Source: Mycolicibacterium llatzerense
GTDB lineage: Bacteria > Actinomycetota > Actinomycetes > Mycobacteriales > Mycobacteriaceae
Length of the DNA: 64,000 bases
Assembly: GCF_000878195.1 (NCBI RefSeq)
Contig: NZ_JXST01000009.1
Coordinates: forward strand, 62,001-126,000
Reading direction: 5' to 3'
This document shows positions 17,230 to 26,801 of this stretch, piece by piece. The notes below the pieces were generated by a model. The model had not been told where the DNA came from. It did not search any database and was given only the letters and a program-made list of their open reading frames with translations. The stretch's first letter is position 1. Every line of letters starts with the position of its first letter. The position numbers and the translations under genes were made by a program.

Positions 17230-18089
17230 CCGACCAAGCACAAACCGGAGGGCTGGCGAAGTGGCCGGCGATCAACGAGGCCATCGAGTGGGTGCGCCGT
17301 TACCTGCAGAACCATCCGATCGCGTCGCTGAGTACCGCGGGCGGTCAGATCGTGCTCGGGTTGCGGGCCTTGGAGTATCTGTTCCGCGACATCGTCAAGC
17401 GGACTTTCCAGTGGCGCGAGTTCCTGGATCAGGCCGCGTTCATGGCCGGAACCGCCTTCACGCCAACGGTTCTGGTGACCATCCCGATCAGCGTGACGTT
17501 GTCGATCCAGTTCGCCCTGCTGGCCGGCCAGGTCGGTGCGTCGTCGTTGTCGGGTGCGGCCACCGGTCTGGTGGTCATCCGGCAGGGCGCCCCGCTGGTC
17601 GCGTCGCTGTTGCTGGCGACGGCCGTGGGTTCGGCCGTCTGCGCCGACCTCGGATCGCGCACCATGCGTGAGGAGATCGCCGCGATGGAGGTCATGGGCG
17701 TTTCCCCGATCCAGCGGATGGTGGTGCCGCGGCTGGTCGCACTGGTGCTCATCGGTGTGCTGCTCACCGGCGTCACCAGCTTCGTCGGGTATCTGGCGAG
17801 CTACATGTTCAACGTGTACCTGCAGAACGGCACCCCGGGTTCGTTCATCGCCACGTTCTCGTCGTTCTCGACGGTCGGTGACCTGGCGTTGGCCATGGTC
17901 AAGGCGATCGTCTTCGGCGTGATCGTGGCGGTGATCAGTTGCCATAAGGGGCTCGATACCCGTGGTGGTCCGGCCGGTGTGGCCAACTCGGTCAACGCCG
18001 CGGTGGTCGAGTCGGTGCTGCTGATGATGATCGTCAACGTCGTGATGAGTCAGCTGTACGTCATCATCTTCCCGAAGACGTCGATCTGA
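17226..18089 (+). CDS. yrbEA: YrbEA-type MlaE-family permease of the Mce system
   Basis: A 287-residue integral membrane permease. It has the MlaE/YrbE signature: RQGAPLVASLLLATAVGSAVCADLG, then the EExxAMEVMG-type loop seen as REEIAAMEVMGVSPIQRMVVPR, and five to six hydrophobic helices. Two YrbE subunits form the membrane part of the ABC-like Mce lipid importer; the ATPase (MceG) is normally encoded elsewhere and is absent here. The GTG at 17226 overlaps the TetR stop. The next gene starts one base after its stop. Confidence 0.93.
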   Translation: MTDQAQTGGLAKWPAINEAIEWVRRYLQNHPIASLSTAGGQIVLGLRALEYLFRDIVKRTFQWREFLDQAAFMAGTAFTPTVLVTIPISVTLSIQFALLAGQVGASSLSGAATGLVVIRQGAPLVASLLLATAVGSAVCADLGSRTMREEIAAMEVMGVSPIQRMVVPRLVALVLIGVLLTGVTSFVGYLASYMFNVYLQNGTPGSFIATFSSFSTVGDLALAMVKAIVFGVIVAVISCHKGLDTRGGPAGVANSVNAAVVESVLLMMIVNVVMSQLYVIIFPKTSI

Positions 18090-18090
18090 C

Positions 18091-18948
18091 ATGGCAGCTC
18101 CCTCAACATTCACCCCGGGTCTGCTGCGGCCGGTCGCCGCGGTCGGCAACGGGCTGCTGAAGGCGGCCGGGCGTACCGGTCACATGGTCGAGTTCTTCGG
18201 CAGGGTGGTGCTGGCCATGCCGACGATGTGGGTGCGCTACCGCAAGGAATTCCTGCGGCTGCTGTCGGACATCACGTGGGGTAACGGCTCGATCGTGGTC
18301 GGCGGCGGCACGCTGAATGTGGCTGGGGTGCTGGGCATCACGGCCGGGGCGCTGGTGGCGATCGAGGGCTACAACGCGCTGAACCTGTTGGGTTTGGGGC
18401 CGGCCACCGGTCTGGTCTCGTCGTTCGCCACGACGCGAGAACTTGCGCCGGCGATGATCGCCATGGCCTTCATCGCGCAGGCCGGCTGCCGATTCACCGC
18501 GCAGCTGGGCGCCATGCGGATCAATGACGAGATCGACGCGCTCGACACCCTCGGGATCAATTCGGTGGCGTATCTGGTGGCCACGCGGGTGATGGCCTCG
18601 ATCGTCGCGGTGGTGCCGCTGTTCCTGGCGTCGTTGGCCCTGGCTTACCTGTCGTGCCAGCTGGTCAGTGTGATCGCCGGCCAGTCCACGGGCACCTATC
18701 TGCATTACTTCGGTCTGTTCCTGGAGGGCCGGGATGTGCTGTTCGCGACGATCAAAGCGGTGGTCTTCGTGTTCATTTCGTCGACCATGCAGTGCTACTA
18801 CGGCTACTTCGCCTCAGGTGGTCCGGCAGGTGTCGGGGTGGCGGCCGGTCGGGCGATGCGCGGCAGTGTCACCGTGGTGATGATCGTCAACATGCTGCTC
18901 ACGATGGCGCTGTGGGGCGTCATCAGCGGCGCAAGGTTCGGTGGCTGA
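18091..18948 (+). CDS. yrbEB: YrbEB-type MlaE-family permease of the Mce system
   Basis: A 285-residue second YrbE permease. The signature region reads TTRELAPAMIAMAFIAQAGCRFTAQLGAMRINDEIDALDTLGINS, followed by transmembrane helices and a conserved GPAGVGVAAGRAMRGS segment before the last helix. It would pair with YrbEA to move lipid (fatty acid, sterol or similar) across the inner membrane. The TGA overlaps the mceA ATG by one base. Confidence 0.93.
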   Translation: MAAPSTFTPGLLRPVAAVGNGLLKAAGRTGHMVEFFGRVVLAMPTMWVRYRKEFLRLLSDITWGNGSIVVGGGTLNVAGVLGITAGALVAIEGYNALNLLGLGPATGLVSSFATTRELAPAMIAMAFIAQAGCRFTAQLGAMRINDEIDALDTLGINSVAYLVATRVMASIVAVVPLFLASLALAYLSCQLVSVIAGQSTGTYLHYFGLFLEGRDVLFATIKAVVFVFISSTMQCYYGYFASGGPAGVGVAAGRAMRGSVTVVMIVNMLLTMALWGVISGARFGG

Positions 18949-20466
18949 TGGGTAACTCTTTCGATCACGACCCGCGCGGCTCGACCGACCGCAAGCTGGG
19001 CGTCATCGGCACGATTTTCGCAGTCATCGCCGCGATCGCCGCGGTGCTGATGGTGGTCAAGTCCCAAGGCAAGCTCGATGATTTCATCCGGGTCGACCTC
19101 AAGCTCATCAACATCGGTGACGGTCTGCCGGAGCGTTCGGATGTGAAGTTCCGCGGCGTCATCGTCGGCATGGTGTCGAGCGTGACACCCTCGCAAGCAC
19201 GGCCAGCCGAACGTGGTGCACGTCAACATCCAGCCGCAGTTCGCGCCGCAGATTCCCGACAATGTGACCGCTCGCGTGGTGCCGGCGAACCTGTTCGCGG
19301 TGTCGGCTGTGCAGCTGGTGCAGAACGGCAGCGGCGCGCGGCCCATCCGTTCGGGCGATGTGGTCATGGAAGACCAGACCTTGCCCACGGTGCTGTTCCA
19401 GAATGTGCTGGCCAAGCTGCGCCAGCTGCTCAAGGCGGTCGGTCAGTCACCCGACGCGAACAACGTCGGTGTCTTCGCGGCCATCTCCGAGGCCACTCAC
19501 GGCCGTGGGCAGAAGCTCACCGATGCCGGCGGTGGTCTCAACAGGGTTATGCAGCAACTGAATTCGGTGGTGGCCTCTGACGACACCGGGCCGACGACGC
19601 TGTCGGCACTCAAAGCGGCATCCGAGAGCCTGCGCACGGTGTCACCGGATCTGTTCGCCGCATTGGACAGTTCGGTCAAGCCGATGCGGACGCTTGCCGA
19701 AAAGCGTTCGCAGTTGACCAATTTCCTCACCGGTGGGCTGCAGACCACGGGAACACTCCGTGATGCGTTCGACCACCAGATCGACCGGATGATCCAGGTC
19801 AGCACCGGCCTGACACCGGGGCTGGGTGTGATCGCGGACCATGCCGGCGAGTTCCACGGTATTTCGACACGGCTGCAGGCCCTCGCGAACAAGGCATACG
19901 ACGAAGCCTGGAACCCGGAGACCAACCTGTTGACCGTCAAGGCGGTCATCTCGATGAATCCGTCACGGCAGTACACCCGGGCCGACTGCCCGCGGTATGG
20001 GGCAATGGAGGGGCCGAGTTGCCACACCGCGCCGGAAACCCCGACGGCGCCTGACCTCATCCCGGGGTTGGCCTCCATGGGCATGGCCCCGCCCGCATGG
20101 GTTCCCGAGAATTACCCCAACACCGCTCCGCCGCGGTTCTCGGTGCCGATCGTGCCCGATTTCCCCGGGCCGCCGGACCCTGATGCGCCCCCGGCACCTC
20201 AGGCGGCGCCCGCTCCGGGGCCCCAGGCCGTGCCGGCCCCCGCAGGGCCACCGCTGCCCGCGGAAGCCGGCGCACCCGCCCAGATTCAGCAACAGTCCGC
20301 GCCGCTCTACGGCGGAACAGTCGGGCCGGTCGGTAGCGACGTTGAGAAGGATCAGTTGAGCAAGATCGTCGGTGGCCCAGCCACATCCGCGACCCAACTG
20401 TTGCTGGGTCCCGTTACCCGCGGGCAAGACGTACAGGTCACTCCGATTCCGGAGGGGCAGCGATGA
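18948..20466 (+). pseudogene. mceA: mceA with a one-base frameshift
   Basis: The gene begins at ATG 18948 (MGNSFDHDPRGS), with an N-terminal transmembrane helix (VIGTIFAVIAAIAAVLMVV) and the first part of the MCE domain up to GVIVGMVSSVTPSQ. After codon 83 the frame breaks: removing one base at about 19197 (the G in CAAGCACGG) restores HGQPNVVHVNI and the rest of an MceA protein to 20466, about 505 residues in all, including the long helical region and a Pro-rich C-terminus. As given, the frame would end at 19580 after 210 residues, most of the last 127 being nonsense. Either the MceA subunit is lost or shortened, or this is a sequencing error. Downstream genes are otherwise intact and coupled. 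Confidence 0.9.
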
Positions 20467-21512
20467 AACTGAAACGCACCACCGTCCTGTTCTTGACCCT
20501 GTTTCTGGTCTTTTCGGTCGCGGTCACGTGGATGGTGTTCGCCACCTTGCAGCGCAACATCGCCGGGCCGACCACGAGCTACTCGGCCATGTTCACAGAT
20601 GTATCGGGCCTGGCCGAGGGCGATGACGTCCGGGTGGCCGGCGTTCGGGTGGGCCGTGTCGACAAGATCGACCTGACCTCCGACTATCGGGCCAAGGTCA
20701 CCTTCCAGGTGCACAGCAACCAGACCCTCTACACCAACACGCTGGCCTCGGTGACGTACCAGAACATCATCGGGCAGCGGTACGTCGGACTCAGCCAGGG
20801 CGAGGGTGAAAAGCGGAAACTGCCTGCCGGCGCGCAGATTCCGGAGAATCGGACCAATCCGTCATTCGATATCTCGTACATGCTCAACGGTTTTGAGCCG
20901 CTGTTCACCGAGCTCGACCCGAAGCAGGTGGACAACCTGACGGGCGCCATCATCCAGGCGTTCCAGGGCAACCAGGGCTCGCTGTTGACGTTGACCACTC
21001 AGGCCTCCGTGTTGACGCAGACGCTGGCGGGTCCGGATGCGGCGCTGGGCGATCTGATCGCCAACCTGGACAAGCTGATGACGACGCTGGCCAAGCAGAG
21101 CCAGAACCTGGAGACGATGCTGAGCCAGACGTCGGCGTCGCTGGCGGCGTTCAATGGTCGGCGTGAGGAACTGCTCGCTTCGGTGGGGTCGATCACTGCG
21201 AATGTGAATCGGCTGTCGCAGATCGTCAACGCGATCACCCCGAACATGCAGCAGTTCATCGCCCGCGATCCCGGCTTCTTGAAGTACAGCACCACCGATG
21301 GAAAGGCCCGGTTCGGCTACATGATGGCCAACGTGCCCCTGCTCTTGAAGGGTCTGAGCCGGATGACGCAGGACGGCAGTTACCTGAACGCGTATCCGTG
21401 CGACGTCGACTTCGCCTTGTGGCGCGGCCTGAAGCAGTGGTTCCAGAACTTCGTCATCGCCGCCACCCCGGGTAACGGCAACGAAGTGTGGCACACGGCG
21501 GTGTGCCGATGA
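20463..21512 (+). CDS. mceB: MceB-type lipid importer subunit
   Basis: A 349-residue MCE-family protein: one N-terminal transmembrane helix (TVLFLTLFLVFSVAVTWMV), the MCE beta-barrel with MFTDVSGLAEGDDVRVAG (about residues 43-60) and YVGLSQGE, then a long alpha-helical needle segment rich in Gln, Leu and Ala. Six such subunits (A-F) form the hexameric periplasmic tube of the Mce importer. It ends in paired cysteines (YPCDVD and TAVCR). The ATG overlaps the mceA stop (ATGA). Confidence 0.93.
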   Translation: MKLKRTTVLFLTLFLVFSVAVTWMVFATLQRNIAGPTTSYSAMFTDVSGLAEGDDVRVAGVRVGRVDKIDLTSDYRAKVTFQVHSNQTLYTNTLASVTYQNIIGQRYVGLSQGEGEKRKLPAGAQIPENRTNPSFDISYMLNGFEPLFTELDPKQVDNLTGAIIQAFQGNQGSLLTLTTQASVLTQTLAGPDAALGDLIANLDKLMTTLAKQSQNLETMLSQTSASLAAFNGRREELLASVGSITANVNRLSQIVNAITPNMQQFIARDPGFLKYSTTDGKARFGYMMANVPLLLKGLSRMTQDGSYLNAYPCDVDFALWRGLKQWFQNFVIAATPGNGNEVWHTAVCR

Positions 21513-22573
21513 GCGGCCTGTTCGGTGGCCCACTGCGCCCGGCGAACATCCCGGGTGGGCGCCAGCGAGTTCTCGAGGACTACAACAAGTTCTGGCTCGG
21601 CGTCATCGGTTTGACGGTGATCGTCGTGATGGTTGCCACGGTGGTGCTGATCAGCGTGCTGGACTTCGGCAGGAAGCAGTACACCGCCGAGTTCGCCCAG
21701 GCCGCCGCCATCAAGTCGGGCAATGGGGTGACGATCGCAGGCATCCACGTTGGTGAGGTGCAGGACGTCGCCCTGGCCGGCGACCACGTGGTGGTCACGT
21801 TCAAGGCCGACAAAAACGTGCGACTGGGGTCGGAGACCCGCGCGGCGATCAAGCTCACTACCATTCTCGGTTCGCGCTATCTGGAGCTCGCCCCCGCGGG
21901 CTCCGGTGAATTGCGAAGCAACACAATCAAATTGAGTCACACTGAAGTGCCGTATGACCTGCAGAAGACGCTGGAGGGCGCGACCAGCACCCTGGCTCCG
22001 CTGGATGCTGACCGGATCGCCGAGTCGGTGCGAGTGATGAGCGCCAGCCTGCAGGGCCTGCCCGACGCTCTGCCGCAGGCGCTGACCAACCTCAATTCCC
22101 TTGCCGGCGTGATCCAGTCTCGTCGTGATCAGCTGGGCACGCTGATTTCCAACGCGGACACGATCGCGGCACTTCTGCATCGGCAGAAGGCCGATCTGGG
22201 CGCATTGGTGTTGCAGGGCAACCACATTCTCGGCGAAATCACCACGCGGCGGGCGGCGGTGCAGCGCCTGTTCGACGGGGTGACATTGCTGGCCGACCGG
22301 GCGAATACGATTCTGGGCGATGAGCCGCAACTCGACGCGCTGATCAACAGCCTGCACGATTTCGCCAAGATGCTGGCCGACCATGATGCGCTCGTGCGCA
22401 GCATCCTGCAGAACGCACCGATCGCGGCGCGCGACTTCGCCAACATCTTGGGTAGTGGCAATGCTGCGGATGTGACGCTGTCCGGTGGTCTCATGGTGGA
22501 TTCCTGGATGTGCGCCATCAGCGGCCGGGCCCGGCAGTTCAACATCGTCGAGTACTTCAAGGACTGCAAATGA
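21509..22573 (+). CDS. mceC: MceC-type lipid importer subunit
   Basis: A 354-residue MCE protein. A transmembrane helix (WLGVIGLTVIVVMVATVVLISVL, about residues 30-52) precedes the MCE domain with AAAIKSGNGVTIAGIHVGEV and TTILGSRYLELAPAG. A coiled, helix-rich C-terminal part follows and ends DSWMCAISGRARQFNIVEYFKDCK. The ATG at 21509 overlaps the mceB TGA (ATGA); the open frame extends a few codons upstream, but this start fits the operon pattern. No long Pro-rich tail is present. Confidence 0.92.
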   Translation: MSGLFGGPLRPANIPGGRQRVLEDYNKFWLGVIGLTVIVVMVATVVLISVLDFGRKQYTAEFAQAAAIKSGNGVTIAGIHVGEVQDVALAGDHVVVTFKADKNVRLGSETRAAIKLTTILGSRYLELAPAGSGELRSNTIKLSHTEVPYDLQKTLEGATSTLAPLDADRIAESVRVMSASLQGLPDALPQALTNLNSLAGVIQSRRDQLGTLISNADTIAALLHRQKADLGALVLQGNHILGEITTRRAAVQRLFDGVTLLADRANTILGDEPQLDALINSLHDFAKMLADHDALVRSILQNAPIAARDFANILGSGNAADVTLSGGLMVDSWMCAISGRARQFNIVEYFKDCK

Positions 22574-23760
22574 GTAAGCGTGCCTTGATAATCGGCGTGA
22601 TTGCGGTTGTTGCCGTTGTCGGCACGGTCGTGGCCGCGGTCCTGGTGGTGCCGCGATTCTGGCACCGTGACATCAGAGTGACTGCGCACTTCGAGGACGC
22701 CGTCGGGCTGTATCCCGGCAACGCGGTGTCGGTGCTGGGTATGCAGGTCGGCAGGGTCGACACGGTGGAGAACAAGGGTGGCTATGTCGAGGTCGTCATG
22801 GACATCGATCGGAAGGTCCCCGTCCCGAGCGACGTCGTGGCCGCAACCGTTTCCGCCTCGATCCTCACCGACCGGCATATCGAGCTGACCCCGCCGTACC
22901 GTGGTGGCCCCAAGCTCCGCGACGGCGACCTGATCGGAATTGGAAGCACCAGGACCCCGGTCGAATTCGACCGGACCCTGGCCATGATGGACAAGCTCGG
23001 TACCGCCCTGCGCGGTGATGCCAAAGGCGGTGGACCGCTGGGTGATCTGGTGAATCTGGGCTCCCAGATCTCGGCGGGCAACAGCGACCAGATCAAGTCG
23101 ACGCTGACCAAATTGTCCGAGGCGCTCAAGGTCGGGCCTGACGGTGGTGCCAAGACCCAGCAGAACCTGCAGCAGATCATCCGCAGTGTCTCGGATTTGA
23201 CCCAGTCGGCGGCCGACAACGATGCCGCCATCCGCACCTTCGGCAGCAACGTGCACCAACTCAGCGACATCCTCGCGGACCAGAACCTGGGATCAGGGCG
23301 CACCGGCGCCAAGGCCAACGAGATCCTCCAGCAGGTGAGCGGTCTGCTGGATCGGCACCGGGATCAGCTGAAGGGCGCATTCGGTGACCTGGACACGATG
23401 ACCAAATCGCTGGCCGACAACAAGCGTGAGCTGACGGAGACCATTGACGTGCTGCCACTGACGCTCGACAACTTGTACAACGTCCTGGACCCGGTCGGCG
23501 GTAGCATCCGCGTCCACCTGTTGACCGACAAGGTGATTCTCAACAACAACCTGAACAAGGAACTCTGCAACTTGATGGGCCTGAAGCAACTCGGTTGTGC
23601 GACAGGCACATTGCAGGACTACGGGCCAGATTTCGGCCTGGGTTCGATGCTGGACTTGATGGGCAACGGTATCGGTCCGTCGGGTCAGGGCGAACCGCCC
23701 AAACCCGGCGCGAAGCCGGCACCGGCCGCACCCGCTACACCGACAGGGCCGACACGATGA
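22570..23760 (+). CDS. mceD: MceD-type lipid importer subunit
   Basis: A 396-residue MCE protein: N-terminal helix IIGVIAVVAVVGTVVAAVLVV, MCE domain with FEDAVGLYPGNAVSVLGMQVG and SILTDRHIELTPP, then a long helical section and the C-terminal tail GEPPKPGAKPAPAAPATP. The Pro/Ala tail is typical of MceD and may reach through the peptidoglycan. The ATG overlaps the mceC stop (ATGA) and the gene overlaps mceE in the same way. Confidence 0.92.
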   Translation: MSKRALIIGVIAVVAVVGTVVAAVLVVPRFWHRDIRVTAHFEDAVGLYPGNAVSVLGMQVGRVDTVENKGGYVEVVMDIDRKVPVPSDVVAATVSASILTDRHIELTPPYRGGPKLRDGDLIGIGSTRTPVEFDRTLAMMDKLGTALRGDAKGGGPLGDLVNLGSQISAGNSDQIKSTLTKLSEALKVGPDGGAKTQQNLQQIIRSVSDLTQSAADNDAAIRTFGSNVHQLSDILADQNLGSGRTGAKANEILQQVSGLLDRHRDQLKGAFGDLDTMTKSLADNKRELTETIDVLPLTLDNLYNVLDPVGGSIRVHLLTDKVILNNNLNKELCNLMGLKQLGCATGTLQDYGPDFGLGSMLDLMGNGIGPSGQGEPPKPGAKPAPAAPATPTGPTR

Positions 23761-24872
23761 TCAGTCCCACTTCTGTACTTCGCGGCGCGCGCTGGACCGT
23801 TGTGCTCGGCGGCGTCCTGCTGATGACCGGCTGTGCCGCAGGCCTCGACAGTGTGCCCTTGCCCTCCCCAGGTTCGAGTGGGCCGACGTACTCGTTGAAT
23901 GCGGTATTCACCGATGCGCTGAATCTGCCGGCCAAGGCGAAAGTCCGCCTGTACGGCGCCGACATCGGTGAAGTCACCTCTATCGATGCGCAGGATTTCA
24001 CCGCCAAAGTGGCCATGAAAATCCGCAAGGATGTGCCGCTGCCGGTGGGCAGCACCGCCGAATTGCGTGCTGCCACGCCATTGGGCGACGTGTTCCTGCA
24101 AATTCGTCCGCCCTCGCGCACCGACGGTGGGGCGCTGCTGCACAGTGGCGACACCATCCCGCTGGCGGACACGGCGTCCGCGCCGACGGTCGAGGAACTG
24201 CTCAATTCGCTGGCGATGCTGGTCAATGGTGGTGCCGTCCGTGCCTTGACGACCGACGTCAACGGTGCCGGCCGGGTCGTTGGGGGCCGCGGGGAGAAAC
24301 TGGCCGGGTTGATCTCGGAAACAAATCAGTTCTTGTCGAAGATGTCGGCGCGCTCGGCGCAACTGGATTCGACATTGCGCAGTACGTCCAACATGGCTGC
24401 CGAAGTGGCCAATCACCAACAGACCATCGACACGGCGTTGTCGGCCGGCGGCCCGGCGATGGCCGTCATCTCCGACAACACCACTGCGATCATGGATGTG
24501 GTCGACAACGTCGGCCGGATCACCCGGCAGCTGGCCAAATTCCCGTCGATGCAGGGCACCGACACCCGCAGCCTCATCGCCGACATCAACAAGCTGTCAC
24601 AGGTCTCCAACGACATCGTGTTGGACCCGAACCTCACGCTGACCGCGTTCAACCGACTGATCGGCGTCGTCGTCAAGTCCACGAATTCGGCTGCGCTGCA
24701 TGGACTTGCGTCAGTCGAGAAGATCGCGATCGGAGCCCTGCCGGACAAGAACTACGCGGGTGACCCCGGCATCCACGGACCTGACGGCACCGACTGGCAC
24801 CTGATGATCGGGAGCCTGCGGTACGAGTGGAACATGATTGTCGGTCGAGTCAACGGGGCCGATCGCCCATGA
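23757..24872 (+). CDS. mceE: MceE-type lipoprotein subunit
   Basis: A 371-residue MCE lipoprotein (LprK type). The lipobox LMTGCAAG places the lipidated cysteine at about residue 24, as is usual for the E subunit. The MCE domain contains VFTDALNLPAKAKVRLYGADIGEV and ATPLGDVFLQIRPP. A helical region with DNTTAIMDVVDNVGRITRQL follows. The start at 23757 overlaps the mceD TGA. In mycobacterial Mce complexes the E subunit is the only lipoprotein of the hexamer. Confidence 0.93.
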   Translation: MISPTSVLRGARWTVVLGGVLLMTGCAAGLDSVPLPSPGSSGPTYSLNAVFTDALNLPAKAKVRLYGADIGEVTSIDAQDFTAKVAMKIRKDVPLPVGSTAELRAATPLGDVFLQIRPPSRTDGGALLHSGDTIPLADTASAPTVEELLNSLAMLVNGGAVRALTTDVNGAGRVVGGRGEKLAGLISETNQFLSKMSARSAQLDSTLRSTSNMAAEVANHQQTIDTALSAGGPAMAVISDNTTAIMDVVDNVGRITRQLAKFPSMQGTDTRSLIADINKLSQVSNDIVLDPNLTLTAFNRLIGVVVKSTNSAALHGLASVEKIAIGALPDKNYAGDPGIHGPDGTDWHLMIGSLRYEWNMIVGRVNGADRP

Positions 24873-26131
24873 TCACCCTTCTCAATTCCGTTCTGGCAGT
24901 GGTTATTCGCTTTGTCAAGGCAGTGGCCAGTCGCAAGATCTTGCTGGCGCTGGTCGGACTGGCACTGACCGCGGTGGTGGCCTTCGCCTACATCGCGATC
25001 GATGGCCTGCGGTTCAACCCGTTGCACCGGACCATCGCGGTGCGGATCTTGCTGCCCGAATCCGGTGGGCTGCTGACCAATCAAGACGTCACGCTGCGTG
25101 GCATCCCGATCGGCCGGGTATCAGCGGTCAATCTCACCAACAACGGTGTCGAGGCGGTCGCGTCCATTGACGCGTCTGCCCGCATCCCGAAAGACTCTCC
25201 GGTGCGGGTGTCGGGTCTGTCCGCGGCGGGTGAGCAGTACCTGGACTTCCGTCCCGACAGTGGCAATGGACCGTATTTGGCTGACGGCGCGGTTATTTCG
25301 GGCAAGCAAGCCAGCATTCCGGTGACGCTGCCGCACATCATCGACCACAGCCGCGGCGCGCTGGCGCAGTTGGACGCAGACAAGCTCGGCAAGATGTTCA
25401 ACGAGCTGCATGTGACCAAGGACGGCCCGCGCAAGCTCGCCGCGATCCTCGACGGCGCCAGCTTGCTCGCGAACACCGTCGACTCAGTGCTGCCGGAGAC
25501 CACGAGCATGATCCGCAGCACCCGGGTGGTGTTCGGCACTGTCGCCGCCGTCCGTCCGGGCCTGCAGGCGACGACCAAGAGCTTGGAAGCGGTGCTGGGC
25601 GGCGTGAACAAGATGGACGGCGGCTTCCGCACGTTGGTGGAGCGGGGTGAGCCGCAGTTGGCCACGCTGGACAACCTCATCGCTGACAACCGCCAGAATG
25701 TGGTGCAGATCCTCGGGAACCTGACCACGGTGTCGCAGATCATCTACCAACGAATCCCGGCGCTGGAGTACATCTGGCGGCCGGACCGCGATCCGTTCAT
25801 CGACCGGTTCTCCGCCATGGTCCACGACGGCGGGATTTGGGCGCTGGGTGACATCTATCCGAAGTACCGGTGCGACTACGACCTGCCGCGTCACTCCCCA
25901 TCGGATGCGAGTTTCCCAGAGCCGTACAAGTACACCTACTGTGAGGACAAGGATCCATCGCTGTTGGTTCGCGGCGCCCGTAATGCGCCGCGGCCACCGG
26001 GTGACGACACTGCCGGTCCGCCGCCGGGATACGACCCTCACGCGGTGACCGACAAGACCCCGCACTACCCGGGTTACACCATTGACACCCCATACGGCGG
26101 TCCAGTCATGCCGGTGCCTCTGCCGAATTGA
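24869..26131 (+). CDS. mceF: MceF-type lipid importer subunit
   Basis: A 420-residue MCE protein with an N-terminal helix (ILLALVGLALTAVVAFAYIAI), MCE domain with LLPESGGLLTNQDVTLRGIPIGRV and VSGLSAAGEQYLDFRP, and a long helical segment. A cysteine-containing domain follows (PKYRCDYDLP, YTYCEDKDPS), then a Pro/Gly/Tyr tail. The ATG overlaps the mceE stop (ATGA). It ends 25 bases before the first Mce-associated gene, the only real gap in the operon. Confidence 0.93.
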   Translation: MITLLNSVLAVVIRFVKAVASRKILLALVGLALTAVVAFAYIAIDGLRFNPLHRTIAVRILLPESGGLLTNQDVTLRGIPIGRVSAVNLTNNGVEAVASIDASARIPKDSPVRVSGLSAAGEQYLDFRPDSGNGPYLADGAVISGKQASIPVTLPHIIDHSRGALAQLDADKLGKMFNELHVTKDGPRKLAAILDGASLLANTVDSVLPETTSMIRSTRVVFGTVAAVRPGLQATTKSLEAVLGGVNKMDGGFRTLVERGEPQLATLDNLIADNRQNVVQILGNLTTVSQIIYQRIPALEYIWRPDRDPFIDRFSAMVHDGGIWALGDIYPKYRCDYDLPRHSPSDASFPEPYKYTYCEDKDPSLLVRGARNAPRPPGDDTAGPPPGYDPHAVTDKTPHYPGYTIDTPYGGPVMPVPLPN

Positions 26132-26156
26132 TGGGCCACGAGATACGCGAGAAGTG

Positions 26157-26801
26157 ATGAGTAAACGAACTGCCAGTGCGGACGTCTTCGAGCAGGTGCA
26201 GGACACGGAGACCGAAGCCGCCGAGGCGACCGATTTGTCGGTCGAGCCTGATGCCGAGGCCGCCGAGGTGACGGAGGCAGATGCGGCCGCCGAGGCCACG
26301 GAATCGGCCGCGGCGACATCGAAGCGGAGGGTCGGTCTGGCCGCGCTGGTGTGCGCGTTGCTGTTCACGGTGTTGGTAGCGGCGCTGGGATTTCTGGGTT
26401 GGCGGCAGTACGAGCAGTACCGGCTCACCGAAGCGAGCGAGGCTGGGTTGCAGGCGGCCAAGGACTATGCCGTGGTGCTGACGACGTTGGACGCCAAGAA
26501 CATTGACGAGAACTACCGCAAGTCGCTCGACGGTGCCACCGGCGAGTTCAAGGATGCGTACAGCCAGGGCGCCAACCAGTTGCGGCAGGTGCTGATCGAC
26601 AACAGGGCATCGGGGACGGGCATCGTCGTCGCTGCGGCGGTGAAGTCGGCGACCCCCGACAAGGTCGAGGTGCTGCTGTTCGTCGACCAGTCGATCACCA
26701 ACGCGAACAACCCGAGCCCGCGTATCGACCGCAACCGCATCGATATGACCATGGAGCGCAACGGCGACCGATGGCTGGCCAGCAAGGTTGAAATCCTGTG
26801 A
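26157..26801 (+). CDS. Mce-associated membrane protein 1 (Mas)
   Basis: A 214-residue protein with an acidic, Glu/Ala-rich cytosolic N-terminus (about residues 1-60), one transmembrane helix (VGLAALVCALLFTVLVAALGFLGW) and an outer NTF2-like domain. The outer domain holds AAKDYAVVLTTLDAKNIDENYR and DGATGEFKDAYS, hallmarks of Mce-associated proteins, which stabilise Mce complexes in mycobacteria. The ATG at 26157 follows GCGAGAAG. Its TGA overlaps the GTG of the next gene. Confidence 0.88.
   Translation: MSKRTASADVFEQVQDTETEAAEATDLSVEPDAEAAEVTEADAAAEATESAAATSKRRVGLAALVCALLFTVLVAALGFLGWRQYEQYRLTEASEAGLQAAKDYAVVLTTLDAKNIDENYRKSLDGATGEFKDAYSQGANQLRQVLIDNRASGTGIVVAAAVKSATPDKVEVLLFVDQSITNANNPSPRIDRNRIDMTMERNGDRWLASKVEIL

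Noticed and set aside
19213..20466. A separate short Mce protein starting at GTG 19213
   Set aside because: It lacks the membrane helix and the first half of the MCE domain; both are found in the preceding frame, so a frameshifted mceA explains the data better.
18948..20466. Programmed ribosomal frameshifting in mceA
   Set aside because: No slippery heptamer or downstream structure was seen at 19190-19200; a plain indel or sequencing error is simpler, though it cannot be excluded.
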